From: Planctomycetota bacterium
Lineage (GTDB): Bacteria > Planctomycetota > Phycisphaerae > UBA1845
Assembly (NCBI GenBank): GCA_022563055.1
Contig: JADFOB010000055.1
Span: 1-7,513, forward strand
Length of the DNA: 7,513 nucleotides
Reading direction: 5' to 3'
Made by a program: the position numbers and the translations under genes. Every line of letters starts with the position of its first letter. Within the stretch, counting starts at the first letter, position 1. The notes under the pieces are model-generated. The model was not told the DNA's origin, did no database searches, and saw only the letters and a program-made list of their open reading frames with translations. Shown here piece by piece: positions 1 to 6,043 of the stretch.

Positions 1-2200
1 GGGCGAAGTTGGCCGGGCTCGGTCGGGGATACCCGTAACCAGCCTCCATCACCTTGCGCTGGATGGCGCTGGCCGCCCGAACGACGGCGTCCTGATCATC
101 GCAACGAATCTCGAGGTCGACGGAGTTGCCGCCCGATCCTCCGCCGAAGAGCGACGTCTGGCTGAACATGGCGAAGACACCCGGAATACGTTCGCCCGCA
201 CGTTGCATGAGGTACTCGAGCGGTTTGACATTCGTCGGCTCTTGAGACGTGCAGCCCATGAACGTACCGCCGCCAAAAGCGACAAAGAAGAAATTCTCGA
301 TGGGCGGTGGAACGACCATACGCACCGTCTTGCCGTCCTTACCGAGTTTGATCTCAACGGGCGGGAGGCGTTTGGCCGCCTCCGAGTCGATTCCTCGGGC
401 CTCCCAGGCTGGTCTGATCCCGTCATACGGATCGTCGGGATCGCCCTCTTCGACAATCAGCGCCATCTGCCTGAACTCGTCCAACGTGTAGCCCGGTGGG
501 GGAAAGATGAAACCGAAGACGAGGTTCTTGTTGCCCGCGGGGAGGTACTCCGCCGCCGGCATAAGCTGCCAACTGCCCACAAGCGCCAGCCCGCAGATAC
601 CGACCACGACGACAACGCGCGTACTGATGCGTCCATTGATGACAGCCACAAGGGAGGAGGTCCACCGTGCGAAGCGCCATGGCTTGCGCTGTTGCTTGGA
701 TGTGGCGCGGGAGGCGGTAAAGAACTTGGCTGCTAGCGGCGGGATGACGACGACCGATACGATGAGAGACAGCCCCACGGCCGATGAAATCGCAATCGCG
801 ATATCCTTAAAGAGCTGGCCGGCTTCCTCTTGAATGAAGATCACGGGCAAAAAGACCGCCATCGTGGTGAGCGTGCTGGCGAGGATCGCGCCCCACACCT
901 CGCGTGCGCCGTCCAGCGCCGCCTCGACGCGCGGTTTCCCCATCGAGCGGTGGCGGTAGATGTTCTCGAGCACGACAATGGCGTTGTCGACGACCATGCC
1001 GACGGCGAAGGCCATTCCCGCCAGCATGACGACATTGAGCGTGCGTCCCAGCAGCGTGATGACGAGGAACGTACCGACGGCGCAGATGGGGATCGCCAGC
1101 GCAATGATGGCGGTCGCACTGCCGCTTCGCAGAAACAGCATGAGCACACCGGTCGCAAGGAGTCCGCCGATGAAGATGTTTTGGATGACCAAGCGGATCG
1201 CGCCTTGGATGTATTGCGTCTCGTCGTAGACCTGCGTCAGTTCCAGATCGAGCCCGCGCGGCGCGAGGATTTCCTTGTTGACCACGGCAATTCGTGCCTT
1301 GAGGTTCTCCATCGTCTGTATGACGTTCGCCCCGGTTTCGCGCCGAGCGGGCATCGCGATCACGAACCGGCCCTTACTGCGGACGAAGGCATAGGGCTTC
1401 TTGAACCCATCGACGACGACGGCGACGTCCCGTATGAGAACCGGGCCACCGTCGCGATAGGCGATGACGGTGTCTTCGATGTCTTTAATGTTTCGGTATT
1501 CACCAATCGTACGGTAGGTGTAATCTCGCTTTCCCTGCGCGATGGTTCCGGCGGAGATGTTCCTATTCTGCCGGCGCAGCGCCCGTTCGACGTCCCGGAA
1601 GGTAAGGCGTCTGGCTGCGAGCAGGTGCGCGTCCACCTCGATCCGCACTTCGCGGTCGAGTCCGCCGTAGACCGGCACCTCCGCAATGCCCTCGGCACGC
1701 TCGAGTTGTGGGGCGACCTTTTCCTCCACAAAGGTCTTGAGGTGGGCTATGTCCTGCCCTTTTGTACCGGTCAGCATCAGCCACGCAATCGTATTGGCCA
1801 TGTCGTCATCGGTCGCGGAGATGACCGGCTCATCCACCTCTTCGGGGTAACCGGTGACCTGGCGGAGTTTGTCCGAAACGTCGCGGTAGGCAATGTTCTT
1901 GTCGACACCGACGGGGAACTCGAGGCGGATCTTGCCCGAGCTCTGGCTCGACGTGGAGGTCATCTTCTTGAGATTGGTGACGCCTTTGAGCTTGTCCTCC
2001 TGGCGATCGATGATCTCGCTTTCGATCTCCTGGGGACTGGCTCCGATCCAACTGGTCGAAACGGTGATGACCGGACGGTCGACGTCGGGCGTAAGCTGAA
2101 TCGGAATCCTCAGAATGCTGAGCAGGCCGAACAGTACCACGAGGATCACGCCGACGGTGATCTTGACCGGGTTCTCGATGGCGAATCGGATGATTCCCAT
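1..2200 (-). CDS. RND-family efflux permease (AcrB-like, HAE type), 3' end outside the window
   Basis: Inner-membrane proton-driven efflux permease that should work with the adaptor encoded just upstream. The minus frame is open for 733 codons from ATG at 2200 to the window edge, about two thirds of the usual ~1,040 residues. TM1 lies near residues 10-30 and is followed by the family's porter-domain opening (IPIQLTPDVDRPVITVSTSW). TM2-TM4 span about 340-410 and hold the signature GMVVDNAIVVLEN at about 401-413, giving D405 and N406 at the places of AcrB D407 and D408. TM5/TM6 follow (VFLPVIFIQEEAGQLFKDIA), then TM7 and the second periplasmic loop (EYLPAGNKNLVFGFIFPPPG). The start is supported by GGGAG at 2208-2212, 7 nt upstream. 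The later TM helices, including the AcrB K940 region, are not visible. Substrate cannot be inferred; metal-type CusA/CzcA is less likely because the TM4 motif is of the drug-efflux kind. Confidence 0.95.
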   Translation of the reverse strand, partial: MGIIRFAIENPVKITVGVILVVLFGLLSILRIPIQLTPDVDRPVITVSTSWIGASPQEIESEIIDRQEDKLKGVTNLKKMTSTSSQSSGKIRLEFPVGVDKNIAYRDVSDKLRQVTGYPEEVDEPVISATDDDMANTIAWLMLTGTKGQDIAHLKTFVEEKVAPQLERAEGIAEVPVYGGLDREVRIEVDAHLLAARRLTFRDVERALRRQNRNISAGTIAQGKRDYTYRTIGEYRNIKDIEDTVIAYRDGGPVLIRDVAVVVDGFKKPYAFVRSKGRFVIAMPARRETGANVIQTMENLKARIAVVNKEILAPRGLDLELTQVYDETQYIQGAIRLVIQNIFIGGLLATGVLMLFLRSGSATAIIALAIPICAVGTFLVITLLGRTLNVVMLAGMAFAVGMVVDNAIVVLENIYRHRSMGKPRVEAALDGAREVWGAILASTLTTMAVFLPVIFIQEEAGQLFKDIAIAISSAVGLSLIVSVVVIPPLAAKFFTASRATSKQQRKPWRFARWTSSLVAVINGRISTRVVVVVGICGLALVGSWQLMPAAEYLPAGNKNLVFGFIFPPPGYTLDEFRQMALIVEEGDPDDPYDGIRPAWEARGIDSEAAKRLPPVEIKLGKDGKTVRMVVPPPIENFFFVAFGGGTFMGCTSQEPTNVKPLEYLMQRAGERIPGVFAMFSQTSLFGGGSGGNSVDLEIRCDDQDAVVRAASAIQRKVMEAGYGYPRPSPANFA

Positions 2201-2253
2201 TCAATCGCTCCCGCCGTGTGGGGGCGACTGGTCAAAGGTCGAAGGGCGCGGCC

Positions 2254-2375
2254 GAATACCGAATGGCGAATGGCGAATAGCGAATGGCGAAGGGCGAAAG
2301 GCGTAGGGTCCGCTCGCTCCTATTTCGCTATTCATAATTCTTAATTCGCTATTCATAATTCGCAATTCGCTATTC
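2254..2375. repeat. Two opposed arrays of 7-bp GAANNNN repeats
   Basis: The spacer between adaptor and pump holds seven perfectly phased heptads on the plus strand at 2254-2302 (GAATACC, GAATGGC, GAATGGC, GAATAGC, GAATGGC, GAAGGGC, GAAAGGC). After 17 bp of unrelated sequence come eight phased heptads on the minus strand, read from 2375 down to 2320 (GAATAGC, GAATTGC, GAATTAT, GAATAGC, GAATTAA, GAATTAT, GAATAGC, GAAATAG). In the second arm GAATAGC recurs every 21 bp, i.e. every third heptad. GAATAGCGAA at 2275-2284 can pair with TTCGCTATTC at 2324-2333, 2345-2354 or 2366-2375, so the adaptor-pump transcript could form alternative long hairpins. Heptanucleotide tandem repeats (STRRs) are known from cyanobacteria; whether this family is related is unknown. 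Confidence 0.85.
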
Positions 2376-3668
2376 ATCTCTTGACTTTGGTCCTTGGGCT
2401 GCGGTGGTGCGAGGCGGCATGGGTACCGGTGTCCCCCGATCGTTCACGATTTGGACCGGCGTTGGGAAGGGGAGGATGTGCTCGTTGCCCCGTGTAATGA
2501 GCGCCATTCCGGGGCGAACATTGCCCGACGTGATCGCGATCCAATCGCCGACGTCCCCGCCCGTCGTCACCGGCATGAGCAACCCGACCATCCCGCCGTG
2601 TTTACCCGGCATGGTCATGGCGACGTAGGCCGTACCGTCGCGCTCGACAATCGCGTCCTTGGGCACGGCGACGACTCGCTCCTTGGGACCGGCGGGTAGC
2701 GTGACCCGCGCGAACATTCCGGCGGCCATCCGACCGTCACGGTTGTCCAATTCGATCTCGACGGGGAAGGTCCGCGCGGTGGCGTCCGCCTGTCGAATCA
2801 CGTGGCGGATCGAACCCTCGAACGTCTTCCCAAGGGCGTCGATGGCGACACGGGCCGGTTCACCCACAACGAGGTACGGCATGATTGACTCGGGCGCATC
2901 GACGCGTACGAGCACGGTCGCCAGATCCACGACCTCCGCCACCTGACCGCCGATGGGAACCCACTCGCCGATCTCCACCGTGCGCTCGACCACATAGCTC
3001 GTGTAGGGTGCTGGGATAGCCGTTTTGCGTAGCGCACTTTCCACACGGAACACGACCGCCTGTTGTGCCGCGGCTTCATAGGCAGCCTCGGCGATCACCT
3101 CATCCCGCGGACCCGCCAGGGCAAGATCGTACACCGCCTGTGCCGCGATCATGCGCGACTGGGCGCGATGGAAATCCGCCCGCGTGTCGTAGAGCTCCTT
3201 GGCGTTGGACTCACTACCCTCGTAGAGCTTCCCGACGCGCTGGTTCTCGAGCTTCCAGCGTTCCTGGTCGGCGGCGGCTTCATCGCGCATAGCCGCAAGA
3301 CGCCTCAAATCCTCACTGCGCGTTCCGGTGAGCAGCTCCTCATGCCGCGCGTTGAGCGCCTCGAGCCGTGCCTCCGCCTCGACAAGCTCAAGGGTCAGCG
3401 TGTCGTCCCTGAGTTTGCAGAGGGTATCGCCCTCCAAAACGAGGTCGCCCTGTCGCGCGGGCACGCTGTCCACCAGACCGGCAATCTCGGACGCGACCCG
3501 GCTGCGGCGGACCGGGTGCACCGTACCGACCAGGGTGATCGTCGCCGGCGCCTCGAGCATCTGCGCCTCGACCACAACCACCTTTGTCACCGGCATTTGC
3601 GCAACGATCGGTGCGCACCGCAGTGAGACCGCCACGATTGCCAATTGCCAAGCCTGCTGCCGCGTCAT
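2370..3668 (-). CDS. RND efflux periplasmic adaptor (HlyD/AcrA-type membrane fusion protein)
   Basis: Periplasmic adaptor linking the inner-membrane pump encoded downstream to an outer-membrane channel. The 432-residue length is normal for the family. Residues 1-24 are a signal peptide (hydrophobic AIVAV stretch, likely cleavage near IVA-Q); the Cys at 18 is not in a good lipobox. Lipoyl half-motifs occur at about 45-95 (SEIAGLVDSVPARQGDLVLE) and 215-250 (TVEIGEWVPIGGQVAEV), flanking a charged alpha-hairpin at about 95-210. A beta-barrel follows at about 250-325 (FPVEIELDNRDGRMAAGMFA) and a membrane-proximal domain at about 330-410. The C-terminus is proline-rich and ends SRDE. GAGGA at 3673-3677 lies 4 nt before the ATG. 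The TAG stop sits inside the first unit of the heptad repeat array. The pump gene begins 169 bp downstream on the same strand, so the two are probably one operon. Confidence 0.95.
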   Translation of the reverse strand: MTRQQAWQLAIVAVSLRCAPIVAQMPVTKVVVVEAQMLEAPATITLVGTVHPVRRSRVASEIAGLVDSVPARQGDLVLEGDTLCKLRDDTLTLELVEAEARLEALNARHEELLTGTRSEDLRRLAAMRDEAAADQERWKLENQRVGKLYEGSESNAKELYDTRADFHRAQSRMIAAQAVYDLALAGPRDEVIAEAAYEAAAQQAVVFRVESALRKTAIPAPYTSYVVERTVEIGEWVPIGGQVAEVVDLATVLVRVDAPESIMPYLVVGEPARVAIDALGKTFEGSIRHVIRQADATARTFPVEIELDNRDGRMAAGMFARVTLPAGPKERVVAVPKDAIVERDGTAYVAMTMPGKHGGMVGLLMPVTTGGDVGDWIAITSGNVRPGMALITRGNEHILPFPTPVQIVNDRGTPVPMPPRTTAAQGPKSRDE

Positions 3669-3734
3669 TGAGTCCTCGTCACCAAAATCGGAGCATGTTG
3701 CGTACCGGATGGCGTAAACCGTTTCGCCCCGCGT

Positions 3735-3740
3735 ATTATA
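3735..3740 (-). promoter_or_regulatory. Candidate -10 box for the adaptor-pump operon, in a divergent promoter region
   Basis: The 80-bp gap between the divergent adaptor and comF genes contains an exact TATAAT on the minus strand. A weak -35 candidate (TTTGCG, 3757-3762) lies 16 bp upstream. This would place the transcription start roughly 60 nt before the adaptor ATG. The same AT-rich core reads TATAAC on the plus strand at 3737-3742, facing comF. The call rests on the -10 match alone, and consensus promoters are not well defined for the presumed lineage. Confidence 0.45.
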
Positions 3741-3748
3741 ACGGCGAG

Positions 3749-4570
3749 ATGACTATCGCAAAGATGCACAACTCTGCCGTTGGCGAGTCGGCCCCGCACG
3801 GTACCGAGACCCTTATCGGACGAGGGATCGGCTCGGTGTTGGATCTCGTTTTCCCGCCCAGATGTCTTGTCTGCCAGGATCCGATTGTGAGCGGTGATCG
3901 ACCACAATGCCCTGCCTGTGTGGAAGCCATTGATGCGGAGCGTAGCGTGATCTACTGCCCAGGCTGTGCCTGCACAGTCGTCGATGGCGAGGTTCTGGGG
4001 GGTCGATGCAGCCAATGCCGGAACAAGACGCTGCGTGTGGACGGCACCGTCCGCGTCGCCGCTTACGGGGGATATCTCGCGCAGCTTGTTCGGGCATACA
4101 AGTACAATCGACGTGAGGCGTTGGAGCCGATCCTGGGCGGCTGGCTGGCTCAGGCGGTTGAGTCGGCGCCGTGGCGTGACCGTGTCGAAGCCCTCCTTCC
4201 CGTCCCAACGCACTGGCGACATCGCGTGGGACGGGCGGTGTACCCGGCGGAGCGACTGGCCGCCGTGGTGGCCAAGCAGACCGGGCTGGTCCATGCGCCG
4301 CTGCTTCGGCGGGTGCGCGGTGGGCCTCACCAGATCGGGCTTGGCTACAACGCTCGAATCGAGAACGTTCGAGGGGCGTTTGCACTCCGCGCCGATGTCA
4401 CCCTGAATAAAGCCCGCCTCCTGCTCATCGACGATGTCAAGACGACCGGCGCTACGATCGACGAGTGTGCAAAGGTTCTGCGTCACTCCGGGGCGGCGGA
4501 AGTCTACGCCGCGGTGGTCGTCAAAGTGAGTTGGGAACCGGGCAGCCGCAATCCGATACCGTCGATCTAG
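3749..4570 (+). CDS. comF: ComF-family phosphoribosyltransferase-like protein with zinc-finger N-terminus
   Basis: A 273-residue member of the ComF/GntX group, which combines an N-terminal cysteine zinc finger with a type I phosphoribosyltransferase fold. In competent bacteria ComF is a cytoplasmic factor for DNA uptake; in many others the role is unknown. Cysteines C39, C42, C54, C57, C70, C73, C87 and C90 form four CxxC pairs. The PRPP-binding signature LLLIDDVKTTGATIDEC lies at about 224-240. The preceding family block, with Q195, R203 and NVRGAF at 206-211, is intact. The ATG at 3749 is chosen because the family usually starts shortly before the FPPRC motif. The frame is open further upstream (ATG at 3695 or 3584), but those starts run into or over the divergent adaptor gene. 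The ribosome site is weak (GGCGAG directly upstream). The gene stands alone, convergent with the zinc-ribbon gene. Confidence 0.9.
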   Translation: MTIAKMHNSAVGESAPHGTETLIGRGIGSVLDLVFPPRCLVCQDPIVSGDRPQCPACVEAIDAERSVIYCPGCACTVVDGEVLGGRCSQCRNKTLRVDGTVRVAAYGGYLAQLVRAYKYNRREALEPILGGWLAQAVESAPWRDRVEALLPVPTHWRHRVGRAVYPAERLAAVVAKQTGLVHAPLLRRVRGGPHQIGLGYNARIENVRGAFALRADVTLNKARLLLIDDVKTTGATIDECAKVLRHSGAAEVYAAVVVKVSWEPGSRNPIPSI

Positions 4571-4573
4571 CGC

Positions 4574-4608
4574 GTAGCCCAGCCGCCCTCGGCTGGGGGG
4601 TTCCCCAG
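4574..4608 (+). repeat. GTAG-headed REP-like hairpin just after comF, with an overlapping second stem
   Basis: GTAG at 4574-4577 directly precedes a perfect 8-bp stem, CCCAGCCG (4578-4585) with CGGCTGGG (4590-4597) around loop CCCT. A second stem, CTGGGG (4593-4598) with CCCCAG (4603-4608) around GGTT, shares bases with it, so only one can form at a time. The hairpin starts 7 nt after the comF stop and could act at the transcript end. It lacks a T-run, so it is not a standard intrinsic terminator. A GTAG foot on a GC-rich palindrome is the classic form of REP elements mobilised by RAYT transposases; that link is inference. Confidence 0.6.
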
Positions 4609-4626
4609 ACACAGCGGAGGGCCGAT

Positions 4627-4683
4627 GTGCCACGGCTCTTGAGCAGTGAGGTCTGGGTGCCACTGCTCTAAGAGCAATGGCAC
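4627..4683. repeat. Degenerate copy of the mirrored-hairpin repeat also found at 6044-6109
   Basis: The left arm (4627-4648) matches the left arm at 6044-6065 in 21 of 22 bases. The right arm (4657-4683) is the same sequence inverted, with an extra base and a substitution. Each arm alone can fold as a short hairpin (GCTC-TT-GAGC type). The two arms are only 8 bp apart, compared with 22 bp in the perfect copy. It lies in the convergent gap between comF and the zinc-ribbon gene. Confidence 0.75.
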
Positions 4684-4711
4684 AAGCGACTGGAGCGGTT
4701 TCACCCACGAC

Positions 4712-4737
4712 GTAGCGGCCGCCCCCCGTGGCGGCCG
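4712..4737 (+). repeat. Second GTAG-headed REP-like hairpin
   Basis: GTAG at 4712-4715 directly precedes CGGCCGCC (4716-4723), which pairs perfectly over 8 bp with GGCGGCCG (4730-4737) across a 6-nt loop. It has the same layout as the element at 4574 but a different stem sequence. No T-run follows. Confidence 0.55.
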
Positions 4738-4781
4738 TCGGGCGGCAGGAACGTCGAGCGTTACTATAGTTGTCAGACAAA

Positions 4782-4936
4782 GCCTAATATGACAGTGCAG
4801 GAACCACGTTTACGAGCCGCAGGCTTGAGCCTGCGCGATCTCAAAGCGGTTTAGCGCTACCGAAAACCGGGGCATCGCGCGGGCTAAAGCCCGCGGCTCG
4901 GTTCGTTTTGGACAATCCAGCGCTGTCATACTAAAG
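4782..4936. repeat. Inverted-repeat element made of two mini-hairpins, with possible outer inverted ends
   Basis: Core arms of 27 bp at 4813-4839 and 4874-4900 are inverted copies matching at 24 of 27 positions, separated by 34 bp. Each arm is itself a small hairpin: GCAGGCT-TG-AGCCTGC on the left and GCGGGCT-AA-AGCCCGC on the right. Weaker outer inverted ends occur at 4782-4801 and 4917-4936 (TATGACAG against CTGTCATA; 14 of 20 matches). The right outer end overlaps the stop codon of the zinc-ribbon gene. It could be a small non-autonomous mobile element or a convergent-gene transcript-end structure. Confidence 0.65.
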
Positions 4937-5179
4937 CACATAGGTCAGGACGATCGCCAAGAGGAGGAGCAGCGTAACAATCGGCCAAACGTACCGCTTG
5001 AATGGACCCGACGGATAGCGCGGGATGATCCAGTCACCGCAATGGGGGCACTGTTGTGTGTCTTCGTGAACAGACCCGTTGCACGAAGGACAGACCAGCA
5101 GATCATCCTCGGAATCGTCGTCGTCATCGTCGACCCATTCTTCGTCCAGGTCGTCGTAATCGGGTTCACCGTATTGCAC
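4931..5179 (-). CDS. Small acidic zinc-ribbon protein with C-terminal membrane anchor
   Basis: An 82-residue protein of unknown function. Residues 5-27 are almost entirely acidic (e.g. DDDDDDSEDD). Two CxxC knuckles, C30-C33 (CPSC) and C44-C47 (CPHC), form a zinc-ribbon typical of the double-zinc-ribbon/rubredoxin-like superfamily. Residues 63-82 are a hydrophobic membrane segment that ends the protein, so it should be tail-anchored with the ribbon in the cytoplasm. The start is GTG at 5179; an in-frame TAG lies a few codons upstream and no other start is available. The ribosome site is weak. The gene follows the hydrolase gene by 59 bp on the same strand and may be co-transcribed with it. 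It is convergent with comF. No partner is visible. Confidence 0.8.
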   Translation of the reverse strand: MQYGEPDYDDLDEEWVDDDDDDSEDDLLVCPSCNGSVHEDTQQCPHCGDWIIPRYPSGPFKRYVWPIVTLLLLLAIVLTYVL

Positions 5180-5238
5180 AGATAGCGTCCGATGGGCCGG
5201 CGGCTATGGTATCTTCCAGTCGGGCATCGTGAGTCCAA

Positions 5239-5817
5239 TCAGTCGTGGGGCGGGGAAGCTTTGATGAGATCGAGCATCTTCTTGAACTCGTCGGTGTCAC
5301 ACCGGGTGCACAACTCGAACAACGCACTCTCGACCGTCGTGACGAAAGCACCCTCCTGTCGCATACGATCCAGCGCGACGTCGTGGTCGAGCCGGCCTCG
5401 CGAACCGACGGCATCCGCGCAGACGAAGACATCATAGTCCATCGTGATAAGATCGAGCGTCGTCTGCAAGACACAGATGTGGGTTTCGATGCCGGCAATC
5501 AGAACCTGGGGACGATCAATACTCCGTATCGCGTCGCGCACGGACCCTTGGCCGCAGGCGCTGAAGGTCAGCTTCTCGATGATGGCCGAGTTCGTTGTCC
5601 CCAAGTGAACGCGGATGGGGGAGTCGGTCGGACCCAGGCCTTTGCTGTACTGCTCGGTCGCGAGCACCGGCAAGTTGAAGATTCGCACGCCGTCGAGCAG
5701 CTTCTTGACGGCGCGGATGATCTGCTCCCTGCGCGGGATGAGCGGCAGCAGCTTCTCCTGAAGATCGATCACGAGCACAAACGCGCGGTCGATGTCGAGT
5801 TGGGCGGCACGCAGCAT
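5239..5817 (-). CDS. Isochorismatase-family cysteine hydrolase (ISOC1/2-like)
   Basis: A 192-residue cytoplasmic hydrolase of the isochorismatase/nicotinamidase superfamily. The Asp-Lys-Cys triad is intact: D18 in LVIDLQEKL, K82 in IIEKLTFSAC and C115 in GIETHICVLQT. Text such as ATEQYSKGLGPT and the ending RMRQEGAFVTTVESALFEL resemble the ISOC1/ISOC2 branch more than PncA or true isochorismatases; the substrate of that branch is not established. The ATG at 5817 is preferred over an in-frame upstream ATG at 5928. The shorter form has family length, begins just before the first beta strand and has TTAGGG 9 nt upstream. The longer form would translate through a palindromic repeat. The zinc-ribbon gene follows by 59 bp. 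Confidence 0.92.
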   Translation of the reverse strand: MLRAAQLDIDRAFVLVIDLQEKLLPLIPRREQIIRAVKKLLDGVRIFNLPVLATEQYSKGLGPTDSPIRVHLGTTNSAIIEKLTFSACGQGSVRDAIRSIDRPQVLIAGIETHICVLQTTLDLITMDYDVFVCADAVGSRGRLDHDVALDRMRQEGAFVTTVESALFELCTRCDTDEFKKMLDLIKASPPHD

Positions 5818-5826
5818 CGCATCAAA

Positions 5827-5832
5827 CCCTAA
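5827..5832 (-). promoter_or_regulatory. Ribosome binding site deciding the hydrolase start
   Basis: TTAGGG on the minus strand lies 9 nt before the ATG at 5817. It is the main sequence reason, with family length, for rejecting the 37-residue upstream extension. Confidence 0.55.
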
Positions 5833-5865
5833 ATGACCGTGCGCAAACGTGCAACTCCGATCAGA

Positions 5866-5887
5866 GCCCGGAGCGTAAGCGACGGGC
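5866..5887. repeat. Short palindrome with GNRA-type loop (planctomycete-style interspersed repeat)
   Basis: GCCCG (5866-5870) pairs with CGGGC (5883-5887). Inside it are opposed GA/GA dinucleotides, a GC/GC pair step, and a GTAA loop at 5875-5878. Read as plus-strand RNA this is a hairpin with tandem G-A mismatches and a GNRA tetraloop. I recall very similar sequences being common between planctomycete genes, but could not search. It sits upstream of the hydrolase start. Confidence 0.55.
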
Positions 5888-5919
5888 CGGAGGACCAGTT
5901 CCTCAACGGACAACTCAAC

Positions 5920-5945
5920 GGGACGCAAATCCGGGACGCAAATCC
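5920..5945. repeat. Exact 13-bp tandem duplication
   Basis: GGGACGCAAATCC occurs twice without a gap (5920-5932, 5933-5945). Just left of it CTCAACGG is also repeated at 5902-5909 and 5914-5921. It is probably a slippage product in non-coding spacer. Confidence 0.7.
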
Positions 5946-6043
5946 ACGAGCGCGGGCCTGGACGGGTCCGTCACGGATTTTGGGAAGGCCGTTACAGGCG
6001 TTCCGTCCGTCTTGATTCTGCGGGTTAGGCAGAGCCTGAATGT

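Noticed and set aside
203..736. Plus-strand open frame of 177 codons near the left edge
   Set aside because: Antisense to the second periplasmic loop of the pump, which remains open to the window edge.
830..2344. Plus-strand open frame of 504 codons opposite the RND pump
   Set aside because: The minus frame is an unmistakable RND permease. The plus translation is rich in D, R, H and G with no domain, as expected from the complement of GC-rich coding DNA, and it runs into the repeat array.
2254..2375. CRISPR array
   Set aside because: Units are 7 bp with no unique spacers and no cas genes.
3063..3626. Plus-strand open frame of 187 codons opposite the adaptor
   Set aside because: Antisense to the coiled-coil and lipoyl regions of a clear adaptor; no independent support.
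4578..4608. Standard Rho-independent terminator of comF
   Set aside because: The stems are good but no T-run follows on either strand.
3665..4780. Minus-strand open frame of 371 codons opposite comF
   Set aside because: The plus frame has the CxxC pairs and the PRPP motif. The minus frame starts in intergenic hairpin repeats and shows no recognisable domain.
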